Assembly: GCF_026230105.1 (NCBI RefSeq)
Contig: NC_079479.1
Location: 35,371,385 to 35,435,384 of the forward strand
Length of the DNA stretch: 64,000 nucleotides
Reading direction: 5' to 3'
Source: Diorhabda sublineata
Taxonomy: Eukaryota; Arthropoda; Insecta; Coleoptera; Chrysomelidae
Shown here: positions 24,175 to 34,519 of the stretch, one piece after another
Position numbering within the stretch: position 1 is the stretch's first letter
How the letters are laid out: every line of letters starts with the position of its first letter
Notes under the pieces: generated by a model
What the model saw: only the letters and a program-made list of their open reading frames with translations
Told to the model about the DNA's origin: nothing
The model's database searches: none
Translations under genes and position numbers: made by a program

Positions 24175-25485
24175 GGCGCCGCACATGACGGACCCCCCGC
24201 AAATATAAGTCAAAACGTCCCTATAAAAATATTTATCGGAAATACCGCTGTGGAAATACTGAATAACGATAACCGCTAGGCCGTTCGATAATTTATCAGT
24301 AAAACTCATAACCCCGAAAACGAAAGCCCCATTATGAGTATCTTCCCCTATAAAATCGGTCGTAATCCCTATACTGGTCACCAAAACGATAGAACCGGCG
24401 GCGCCGAGGATCACGGCTATGACGTAAATGAAATACGTCGAATAATCGTCGCCGTACCCGAATTTGATCCAAACAGCGGCGATAATACCCAAAAAACTAC
24501 CCAAAGTATACGTGGAACTCCTTCCGAAAACTCCGTTGACGGTTTCTACGAGCAAAGACGTGACGAAACTACCTACATACATAACCAGAGGTACCAAAGC
24601 CAACGAACTGGCGTTCATATCGAGAGATTCGTGTAAATACAAAGGAATAAATACTTGAGACAAATTAATAAACAATCTAGACGACATATACACCACGGCT
24701 ATCCTATAAATCTCGATAGTTTTGAACAAATCGCCAATAGTGGATCGGATCTGTCCACCTCTAACGTCGACGCCGGCGCCGTTATCCGCCTCGCTGATGT
24801 AAGTTTGAAACACCGCCGTGCACGTCGAACCGACGATCAACACCGACCAAACGACGTGTTCGAACTTCAATTCGTCCCCCGGACCTATTTTCGACGATTC
24901 GTTAATACGCAACACCAGCCACGCGATTACGTAAACCAAAACGTTCGACATGACGGTGAAGGAGTACCGAACGGCGGTTAATTTGGTGCGATCGCGTTCG
25001 TTCGGCGTCAGCTCGGGTATCAAGGACAAATGGGATATTTGCACCGAGGCCCAGCCGAACTGGAAGATAATCACGAACATGGCGTAGTAGAAGAGTTCGG
25101 CCGAATCGCGGTCGCGCGAACAACCGACGCAGCTGGAGAAGATGAAGGGGAAGGCGCCGAGGACGCAACCGGTGCCGATCAGGTGCCAGGTTTTTCGTTT
25201 GCCGTACCGAGTTATGCACGAACCTTCCGATTTGTCGGAATTGTAGCCGACGAACGGGGTCGATACGGCGTCGGCTATTTGCCCTATGAGTAGCAGCAAA
25301 CCAGTTTGGACGTTGTCGAATTCTAGTACGTATTGGAAGAATACCAGGAGGTAGGTGAACCACATCGACGCGCAGACGTCGTTGAGGACGTGTCCGGAAC
25401 CGTAGATCAATTGGGTTTTTAGAGGAAGTCGACTGTAGACTTCCGTGTATTCGTTGATTAAAGATTGGGGCGTATTGGTGTCCAT
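24106..25485 (-). CDS. Mfsd12: MFSD12-like major facilitator superfamily transporter
   Basis: A single exon of 459 codons plus stop, start context CCACAATGG. The protein has about twelve hydrophobic segments. The N-terminal region (YGSGHVLNDVCASMWFTYLL, then LLLIGQIADAVSTPFVGYNSD) is characteristic of the MFSD12 branch of the GPH-like MFS transporters, including the D and GY-x-SD elements after TM2. Vertebrate MFSD12 is lysosomal/melanosomal, needed for cysteine import and affecting pigment; insect members are less studied, so the substrate here is inference. Length fits the family (about 460-480 aa). Base composition is clearly more GC-rich than its surroundings. The last 69 coding bases are part of a 629-bp triplication. 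The gene is antisense to both neighbouring genes. A TTACAG acceptor just upstream suggests a spliced 5' UTR. Confidence 0.85.
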   Translation of the reverse strand: MDTNTPQSLINEYTEVYSRLPLKTQLIYGSGHVLNDVCASMWFTYLLVFFQYVLEFDNVQTGLLLLIGQIADAVSTPFVGYNSDKSEGSCITRYGKRKTWHLIGTGCVLGAFPFIFSSCVGCSRDRDSAELFYYAMFVIIFQFGWASVQISHLSLIPELTPNERDRTKLTAVRYSFTVMSNVLVYVIAWLVLRINESSKIGPGDELKFEHVVWSVLIVGSTCTAVFQTYISEADNGAGVDVRGGQIRSTIGDLFKTIEIYRIAVVYMSSRLFINLSQVFIPLYLHESLDMNASSLALVPLVMYVGSFVTSLLVETVNGVFGRSSTYTLGSFLGIIAAVWIKFGYGDDYSTYFIYVIAVILGAAGSIVLVTSIGITTDFIGEDTHNGAFVFGVMSFTDKLSNGLAVIVIQYFHSGISDKYFYRDVLTYICGGSVMCGAVAVLFGTCGIRRSYERIPEIVA

Positions 25486-25525
25486 TGTGGCGTTAATTTC
25501 GACGAACTAACCGTTTGCATTACCT
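25458..25525 (-). promoter_or_regulatory. 5' leader of the MFSD12-like gene: acceptor and overlapping upstream ORF
   Basis: On the minus strand, AAAATTACAG ends at 25524, suggesting that a 5' UTR exon starts at 25523. An upstream ATG at 25520-25518 opens a 20-codon frame ending at TAA (25460-25458). It overlaps the main start in another frame and could reduce translation of the main frame if the transcript includes it. Confidence 0.4.
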
Positions 25526-25671
25526 GTAATTTTATACAAAACAAAAACAAATCGTAATTGAACGAGTCTAACAAAGTTCCGATCCCGAAACTCGAAAATT
25601 TAAAAAAAAAAAAATGCGAAGAAAGTAGTTTACGATTAATTAGTACCCAAAGTGAACGTTCGATGTTTGAG

Positions 25672-28266
25672 GGTTTATAATTCGTGACTTAACCTCGTAT
25701 AATAATCACATTGGTGACGTAGATTACCTCTGGAATACCTTTTATGTCTTATATAAAGACCTAACGATATAAAATATTTTTCACACCTCGTATAAATAAC
25801 TAAAAATTACCTTAAGCCGTTACTGTGAAAAAAAAGGAAATTTGTTTCACCTTTATTAATAATTTTGTAGGCAGGTTTCATTTGAAATAATTTTTTACGC
25901 ACTTTATTATGAATATACCCCGTATATGTATTTTTACCATCGAATTGTCACGTTCGTCAATTTTTTTCAAGTTTTAACCACTAAATTCTGTATACAATTT
26001 AAATAAAATTTATAAACCCCTTTTCAAAGCCGGCACTGATTTATTAATACTGAATTTTCAATACCCCCCTACGAAGTACGCTCACTTCTATACCAGATGT
26101 TGGACGGTTTATAATTCATGACTTAACCTCGTATAATAATCACATTGGTGACGTAGATTACCTCTGGAATACCTTTTATGTCTTATATAAAGACCTAACG
26201 ATATAAAATATTTTTCACACCTCGTATAAATAACTAAAAATTACCTTAAGCCGTTACTGTGAAAAAAAAGGAAATTTGTTTCACCTTTATTAATAATTTT
26301 GTAGGCAGGTTTCATTTGAAATAATTTTTTACGCACTTTATTATGAATATACCCCGTATAGGTAATTTTACCATCGAATTGTCACGTTCGTCAATTTTTT
26401 TCAAGTTTTAACCACTAAATTCTGTATACAATTTAAATAAAATTTATAAACCCCTTTTCAAAGCCGGCACTGATTTATTAATACTGAATTTTCAATACCC
26501 CCCTACGAAGTACGCTCACTTCTATACCAGATGTTGGACGGTTTATAATTCATGACTTAACCTCGTATAATAATCACATTGGTGACGTAGATTACCTCTG
26601 GAATACCTTTTATGTCTTATATAAAGACCTAACGATATAAAATATTTTTCACACCTCGTATAAATAACTAAAAATTACCTTAAGCCGTTACTGTGAAAAA
26701 AAAGGAAATTTGTTTCACCTTTATTAATAATTTTGTAGGCAGGTTTCATTTGAAATAATTTTTTACGCACTTTATTATGAATATACCCCGTATAGGTAAT
26801 TTTACCATCGAATTGTCACGTTCGTCAATTTTTTTCAAGTTTTAACCACTAAATTCTGTATACAATTTAAATAAAATTTATAAACCCCTTTTCAAAGCCG
26901 GCACTGATTTATTAATACTGAATTTTCAATACCCCCCTACGAAGTACGCTCACTTCTATACCAGATGTTGGACGGTTTATAATTCATGACTTAACCTCGT
27001 ATAATAATCACATTGGTGACGTAGATTACCTCTGGAATACCTTTTATGTTTTATATAAAGACCTAACGATATAAAATATTTTTCACACCTCGTATAAATA
27101 ACTAAAAATTACCTTAAGCCGTTACTGTGAAAAAAAAGGAAATTTGTTTCACCTTTATTAATAATTTTGTAGGCAGGTTTCATTTGAAATAATTTTTTAC
27201 GCACTTTATTATGAATATACCCCGTATATGTATTTTTACCATCGAATTGTCGCGTTCGTCAATTTTTTTCAAGTTTTAACCACTAAATTCTGTATACATA
27301 TAAATAAAATTTATAAACCCCTTTTCAAAGCCGGCACTGATTTATTAATACTGAATTTTCAATACCCCCCTACGAAGTACGCTCACTTCTATACCAGATG
27401 TTGGACGGTTTATAATTCATGACTTAACCTCGTATAATAATCACATTGGTGACGTAGATTACCTCTGGAATACCTTTTATGTCTTATATAAAGACCTAAC
27501 GATATAAAATATTTTTCACACCTCGTATAAATAACTAAAAATTACCTTAAGCCGTTACTGTGAAAAAAAAGGAAATTTGTTTCACCTTTATTAATAATTT
27601 TGTAGGCAGGTTTCATTTGAAATAATTTTTTACGCACTTTATTATGAATATACCCCGTATATGTATTTTTACCATCGAATTGTCGCGTTCGTCAATTTTT
27701 TTCAAGTTTTAACCACTAAATTCTGTATACATATAAATAAAATTTATAAACCCCTTTTCAAAGCCGGCACTGATTTATTAATACTGAATTTTCAATACCC
27801 CCCTACGAAGTACGCTCACTTCTATACCAGATGTTGGACGGTTTATAATTCATGACTTAACCTCGTATAATAATCACATTGGTGACGTAGATTACCTCTG
27901 GAATACCTTTTATGTTTTATATAAAGACCTAACGATATAAAATATTTTTCACACCTCGTATAAATAACTAAAAATTACCTTAAGCCGTTACTGTGAAAAA
28001 AAAGGAAATTTGTTTCACCTTTATTAATAATTTTGTAGGCAGGTTTCATTTGAAATAATTTTTTACGCACTTTATTATGAATATACCCCGTATAGGTAAT
28101 TTTACCATCGAATTGTCACGTTCGTCAATTTTTTTCAAGTTTTAACCACTAAATTCTGTATACAATTTAAATAAAATTTATAAACCCCCTTTTCAAAGCC
28201 GGCACTGATTTATTAATACTGAATTTTCAATACCCCCCTTACGAAGTACGCCCACTTCTATACCAG
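25672..28266. repeat. Tandem array, ~433-bp unit, six copies
   Basis: GGTTTATAATTC recurs at about 25672, 26106, 26540, 26974, 27407 and 27840; the last copy ends near 28266. Units contain AACCTCGTATAATAATCAC, CACACCTCGTATAAATAAC and ATACCCCGTATA. They fall into two subtypes: GTATATGTATTTTT with TATACATATAAAT, and GTATAGGTAATTTT with TATACAATTTAAAT. The array lies upstream of the MFSD12-like gene, about 190 bases from its start codon. Confidence 0.95.
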
Positions 28267-29650
28267 AGCTGGCTTTACACGTACATTCAAATCAACAAAA
28301 TTATTTCAAAAATACCTCCCCTTTATTTACATTAAAAAACTATTATTCAGTTATTTTTTGATAGTTAAAACTATTTTTTTCTAAATACTGATATTCAATA
28401 TCTACTTTGGTAGGCAGTTGAATAATAAAAACTAATAATTATATAACCCGGAAAATTAATTAACATTCTGAAGATATATTATGAATTATTTATTATTCCG
28501 CTAATTGATAACACATTTCTAAATACATCTAAAAACAAATAAGGAAATTGAAAACTTCAAGTAAATAACAGTTATTTAGAAAATGTCACAATTTATATTT
28601 AGTACGATCCTTATATTAATTAGAAATATCACCTTCCGTAAAACGAAATCTCGTAATAAATTATATCAATATAATAATACTTACAATTAAACCAAAGAAA
28701 AACATTCACAATTTTGATAATAAAACCGATACATATACATTCTCCTAGCCCTACTTCAGATGACTAAAAAATATTATTCCAAACGACACAACACAGCTGA
28801 TAAGTTGATTCATAATTCGTGCTTTACGAATTAACCGTCAAATATAGAGGCCCAGTCGAGTCGATAAAATGTTTTAAATAATAAACTACCGGTTATACAT
28901 TTGGTCCGCTAGTCGAAACGTATTCGCGTCGATTATCGAGCGGTGGTGACGTGATCAAGGTTCAACAATTGCTAGTGTCAGCTGTGTGAAACTGTACAGA
29001 GTCGGCGTTAGCCAGCATCACGTTATGAAATAAAATTCTTAGTTTGATTTTTTTAATGAATAAATTATATCATAGATAAACGATTTTTAATTTGACGTAC
29101 ACGTTAACCAAATAAAAATATATACAAGGTGTTAAATAAGAAATTATATATTTATTTGAAAAATTGTAGTAAATATTCAAAAATTTCAAAATAGGCGTTG
29201 GTTTTTGTTATTACTACTTCATTTGTTGCAAATAGCTAAGTAAAAAGTCGTTTTGGCATGAAAAATAATTAAGAGGGAAGCAAATTATTTGTCACATTCG
29301 AATTTTTAGCAATAACGAACTTTTCATAAGCATTAATCGATCGTGTCACCCACCTCGCTTTTCCTATTACCCAAGGAATCGATTTATGTATAAAGCAGAT
29401 ATTTTATCACGTTTTAACGGGAAAAAATTTTTGAAATTATCAATATTAACTTAATCAAACAATGATTCGTCATTAATAAAAAGCATAATAGACATACCAA
29501 GACAATTATGTGTCGAATAACATTTTTTCGAAATGATTTCAATAGTTATCGCGATGTACGATACGAGGAAAATAAATAATATACGGGGAGGATGAAAAAA
29601 AGAAAAATTGGATTCGAATGAAAAATTTAGAAATAAAACGCAATGATTTT
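28267..29650. other. Intergenic between MFSD12-like and GPCR genes; possible promoter island
   Basis: No exon is recognised. A GC-richer island at 28890-29030 may hold the promoter or 5' UTR of one or both divergent neighbours, but I cannot identify a convincing donor site. Confidence 0.35.
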
Positions 29651-29664
29651 CAGCAACTGCGGGT

Positions 29665-30966
29665 ATGGTTTTACTCAACATAACCGACGTTTCGGAATCA
29701 GTATCTCCGGTAACACTAAACGATCATTGGTCGCGATTGGCAAGACTGATTCTACTCGCGTCGTTGGCCGCACTGGGCAGTGTCGGAAACGTCTTCATGA
29801 TCAGCGCTGTCATGATCGAAGACTACCTCAGAAAAAGAGGTGAGTACAATATACGGGGATCGAGCGAAAAGTCAAACAAAAATCTAGCGAAATACGTTTC
29901 AGGTAACACCTTTATCGTTAACGTGGCCTTAGCAGATCTGCTCGTATCCGGTTTGGTGGTACCGGCTTCGGCGATCGTCATTTTGGCGGGACTCCGGGAC
30001 AATTTGGCGGTGTGCCGCTTCCAATGGTTCTTGGCGACTCTGTGTTTCCTCGTGACCGTTCTGTCGCTAGCCGCGGTCGCCACGGAAAATTACTACCGCC
30101 TGTGTTTCTCCTCGGGGGCGTACGAAAAACTCACCCGAGGGAAAATCACGGCGATTTTACTGGTTTTTTGGATAGTGTGCGCTTGCATTTCCGGCGTGCA
30201 GTTCGTCGGCGACGTGTCCTTCGACTACTGCAGGCGGAAATACTTGGGTTTGATACCTTATCAGGCGACGGTCAGCGTCGTTATGGTCCTGGTGCCGGTG
30301 CTGGTCACGCTATTTTCTTATATCAGAGCCGGATATCAAATTAGAAGGTGAGTTGATTGTTTATAAGGTCTAACTTTGTCCGGATTACGGTTTCGACGAG
30401 AAGTCAACGACATTCTATCTTGTTTTGGTAGCAATTACAACCCGAGAAATGTTCACTTGCTGAACGCGTTTTTTATGCGTTGAATTCGCTCTGATTTGGT
30501 AAATTTTTGTAGATTCAAGTCCCGGCCGAGTTTCAAAGCTCCGAATACGTTTACGTGGGACAACATGTTGATGCATTCGAACGTGTACAGTTTCGTGGTG
30601 TTCGTAATATTCTGGCTTCCGTTCGGGGTGGTACTGGCCGTCGGTACCAAGCGAAAAATACCGGACAGTATTTTCTACAATTTGGCCTGGTTGGCTATAA
30701 GCAAATCGTGCGTCAACAGCATCCTGTACGGTATATCCAACCAGCATTTCCGCGGCGCCTACGTGAATTTGTTTCAATATTGTTGTTGCAAGACTACGGT
30801 GACGTTTTCCAGACGGCAACGACCGGAAGGCGTTAGACCGTCGGGGGACGTGAGGGTCCACATAATACCGGGGTATAATATGTATTGCAGCCCTCAGAGG
30901 AGCAGGGACAATCAGAACAAGAGGATTTCGTCGAGGACTAACGGTAGGGAGGTGTATGAATTATGA
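29665..30966 (+). CDS. Orphan class A (rhodopsin-family) GPCR
   Basis: Exons 29665-29839, 29903-30347, 30513-30966 give 357 residues. Seven hydrophobic segments carry class A landmarks: GSVGN in TM1, LADLLV (D2.50) in TM2, the TM3 Cys in CRFQWF, W in FWIV of TM4, the ECL2 Cys in FDYC, P and Y in VPVLVTLFSY of TM5, FWLPFG in TM6, and NSILY (for NPxxY) in TM7. There is one N-glycosylation site (NIT, residue 5). Counting from the TM3 Cys, the E/DRY motif reads E-N-Y, so the Arg is replaced by Asn. The third intracellular loop is short and the tail is Cys-rich after TM7 (YCCCKTT), then basic. The general look is of the amine/melatonin-like group of insect orphans, but I cannot name the ligand. 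An acceptor (TTTTCAG) 11 bases before the ATG indicates an upstream 5' UTR exon. The first intron is only 63 nt, in frame and open, so a 378-residue form is possible. Confidence 0.85.
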
Positions 30967-31290
30967 TGAGAGGATAGGGGCGTTTGGATTTGAATTTTTT
31001 TTTATCTAAAAAGTCTGACGCTATTATATCGGTAGCTCGATTTATTTAGATGCTTGGAAATGTATCGAAATTTTGGGTGTTTCGTGGTTATTTGAGCGGG
31101 AATTTTGAATTTTCGATAACCGACTAGTATGTCCGTTTTTACGGGAAGGAATTTTGGTTTTAATAGTGATTGAGCAAAGGGATGTACAGCCCTGATATTA
31201 TCATACGGAAAATAATGTACTAAAAGGGTGAATTACGGCAAATATGCTGGAAATTATGGTATCTATGAGTTGTAGTTTTGAAAAATATAC

Positions 31291-31296
31291 AATAAA
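31291..31296 (+). terminator. Poly(A) signal AATAAA of the GPCR gene
   Basis: AATAAA lies about 325 bases past the stop, immediately before the 163-bp tandem array starts. The 3' UTR would end just short of the array. Confidence 0.5.
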
Positions 31297-31339
31297 CGTT
31301 AGTTTTTTCACTTAAACTTTGGTTTTGTCGCGTAACCAT

Positions 31340-34300
31340 CACCTAACCTCAAAATTCCTGAGAAAAACCTCAAAAAAACTGTTTTTTATCGTTTTTAGGG
31401 TACTTTGAATCACTTAGTAGGAGAAGGACCGTCCGAAAAGGACTGTCCCATGTGATACATTCCTGATAATGCCGAAAATATAGTCGAACATCGTTATTTC
31501 CATCACCTAACCTCAAAATTCCTGAGAAAAACCTCAAAAAAACTGTTTTTTATCGTTTTTAGGGTACTTTGAATCACTTAGTAGGAGAAGGACCGTCCGA
31601 AAAGGACTGTCCCATGTGATACATTCCTGATAATGCCGAAAATATAGTCACCCATCGTTATTTCCATTACCTAACCTCAAAATTTCTAAGAAAAACCTCA
31701 AAAAACTGTTTTTTCATCGTTTTTAGTGTACTTTGAGTCATTTAGTAGGAGAAAGGACGTCCGAAAAGGACTGTCCCATGAGATATATTCCTGTTGATGC
31801 CAAAAATATAGTCGACCATCGTTATTTCCATCACCTAACCTCAAAATTCCTGAGAAAAACCTCAAAAAAACTATTTTTTATCGTTTTTAGGGTACTTTGA
31901 ATCACTTAGTAGGAGAAGGACCGTCCGAAAAGGACTGTCCCATGTGATACATTCCTGATAATGCCGAAAATATAGTCACCCATCGTTATTTCCATTACCT
32001 AACCTCAAAATTTCTAAGAAAAACCTCAAAAAACTGTTTTTTTCATCGTTTTTAGTGTACTTTGAGTCATTTAGTAGGAGAAAGGACGTCCGAAAAGGAC
32101 TGTCCCATGAGATATATTCCTGTTAATGCCAAAAATATAGTCGACCATCGTTATTTCCATCACCTAACCTCAAAATTCCTGAGAAAAACCTCAAAAAAAC
32201 TATTTTTTATCGTTTTTAGGGTACTTTGAATCACTTAGTAGGAGAAGGACCGTCCGAAAAGGACTGTCCCATGAGATACATTCCTGATAATGCCGAAAAT
32301 ATAGTCGAACATCGTTATTTCCATCACCTAACCTCAAAATTTCTAAGAAAAACCTCAAAAAACTGTTTTTTACCGTTTTTAGTGTACTTTGAGTCATTTA
32401 GTAGGAGAAAGGACGCCCGAAAAGGACTGTCCCATGAGATACATTCCTGATAATGCCGAAAATATAGTCGAACATCGTTATTTCCATCACCTAACCTCAA
32501 AATTTCTAAGAAAAACCTCAAAAAACTGTTTTTTCATCGTTTTTAGTGTACTTTGAGTCATTTAGTAGGAGAAAGGACGTCCGAAAAGGACTGTCCCATG
32601 AGATATATTCCTGTTGATGCCAAAAATATAGTCGACCATCGTTATTTCCATCACCTAACCTCAAAATTCCTGAGAAAAACCTCAAAAAAACTGTTTTTTA
32701 TCGTTTTTAGGGTACTTTGAATCACTTAGTAGGAGAAGGACCGTCCGAAAAGGACTGTCCCATGAGATACATTCCTGATAATGCCGAAAATATAGTCGAA
32801 CATCGTTATTTCCATCACCTAACCTCAAAATTCCTGAGAAAAACCTCAAAAAAACTGTTTTTTATCGTTTTTAGGGTACTTTGAATCACTTAGTAGGAGA
32901 AGGACCGTCCGAAAAGGACTGTCCCATGTGATACATTCCTGATAATGCCGAAAATATAATCGACCATCGTTATTTCCATCACCTAACCTCAAAATTCCTG
33001 AGAAAAACCTCAAAAAAACTGTTTTTTTCATCGTTTTTAGTGTACTTTGAGTCATTTAGTAGGAGAAAGGACGCCCGAAAAGGACTGTCCCATGAGATAC
33101 ATTCCTGATAATGCCGAAAATATAGTCGAACATCGTTATTTCCATCACCTAACCTCAAAATTCCTGAGAAAAACCTCAAAAAAAACTGTTTTTTATCGTT
33201 TTTAGGGTACTTTGAATCACTTAGTAGGAGAAGGACCGTCCGAAAAGGACTGTCCCATGTGATACATTCCTGATAATGCCGAAAATATAGTCGAACATCG
33301 TTATTTCCATCACCTAACCTCAAAATTTCTAAGAAAAACCTCAAAAAACTGTTTTTTACCGTTTTTAGTGTACTTTGAGTCATTTAGTAGGAGAAAGGAC
33401 GCCCGAAAAGGACTGTCCCATGAGATACATTCCTGATAATGCCGAAAATATAATCGACCATCGTTATTTCCATCACCTAACCTCAAAATTCCTGAGAAAA
33501 ACCTCAAAAAAACTGTTTTTTCATCGTTTTTAGTGTACTTTGAGTCATTTAGTAGGAGAAAGGACGCCCGAAAAGGACTGTCCCATGAGATACATTCCTG
33601 ATAATGCCGAAAATATAGTCGAACATCGTTATTTCCATCACCTAACCTCAAAATTCCTGAGAAAAACCTCAAAAAAACTGTTTTTTATCGTTTTTAGGGT
33701 ACTTTGAATCACTTAGTAGGAGAAGGACCGTCCGAAAAGGACTGTCCCATGAGATACATTCCTGATAATGCCGAAAATATAGTCGAACATCGTTATTTCC
33801 ATCACCTAACCTCAAAATTTCTAAGAAAAACCTCAAAAAACTGTTTTTTACCGTTTTTAGTGTACTTTGAGTCACTTAGTAGGAGAAGGGACGTCCGAAA
33901 AGGACTGTCCCATGAGATACATTCCTGATAATGCCGAAAATATAGTCGAACATCGTTATTTCCATCACCTAACCTCAAAATTTCTAAGAAAAACCTCAAA
34001 AAACTGTTTTTTACCGTTTTTAGTGTACTTTGAGTCACTTAGTAGGAGAAGGGACGTCCGAAAAGGACTGTCCCATGTGATACATTCCTGATAATGCCGA
34101 AAATATAGTCGAACATCGTTATTTCCATCACCTAACCTCAAAATTCCTGAGAAAAACCTCAAAAAAACTGTTTTTTACCGTTTTTAGTGTACTTTGAATC
34201 ACTTAGTAGGAGAAGGACCGTCCGAAAAGGACTGTCCCATGAGATACATTCCTGATAATGCCGAAAATATAGTCGAACATCGTTATTTCCATCACCTAAC

Positions 34301-34515
34301 CTCAAAATTTCTAAGAAAAACCTCAAAAAACTGTTTTTTTACCGTTTTTAGTGTACTTTGAGTCATTTAGTAGGAGAAAGGACGTTCGAAAAGGACTGCC
34401 CCATGAGATACATTCCTGATAATGCCGAAAATGTAATCGACCATCGTTATTTCCATCACCTAACCTCAAAATTCCTGAAAAAAACCTCAAAAAACTGTTT
34501 TTTCACCGTTTTTAT
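31340..34515. repeat. Tandem array, ~163-bp unit, about 19 copies
   Basis: TACTTTGAATCACTTAG or TACTTTGAGTCATTTAG recurs about every 163-165 bp. Units carry AGGACTGTCCCATG, CCGAAAATATAGTCGA and CACCTAACCTCAAAATT. At least two subtypes are interleaved: GAAGGACCGTCC with TTTTTAGGG, and GAAAGGACGCCC with TTTTTAGTG. Each unit has an acceptor-like TTTTTAG. Open frames on both strands exist only because the units lack stops in places; unit length is not a multiple of three, so they do not form one protein. The right end degrades into unique sequence near 34515. Confidence 0.95.
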
Positions 34516-34519
34516 TTGG

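Noticed and set aside
24902..25363. 153 aa Arg-rich minus-strand frame within the MFSD12-like gene
   Set aside because: It is an alternate-frame shadow in GC-rich coding DNA; the 459 aa frame has clear transporter features.
31340..34515. CCTAACCT strings as interstitial telomere repeats
   Set aside because: Only one CCTAACCT per 163-bp unit; there is no run of consecutive CCTAA/TTAGG repeats.
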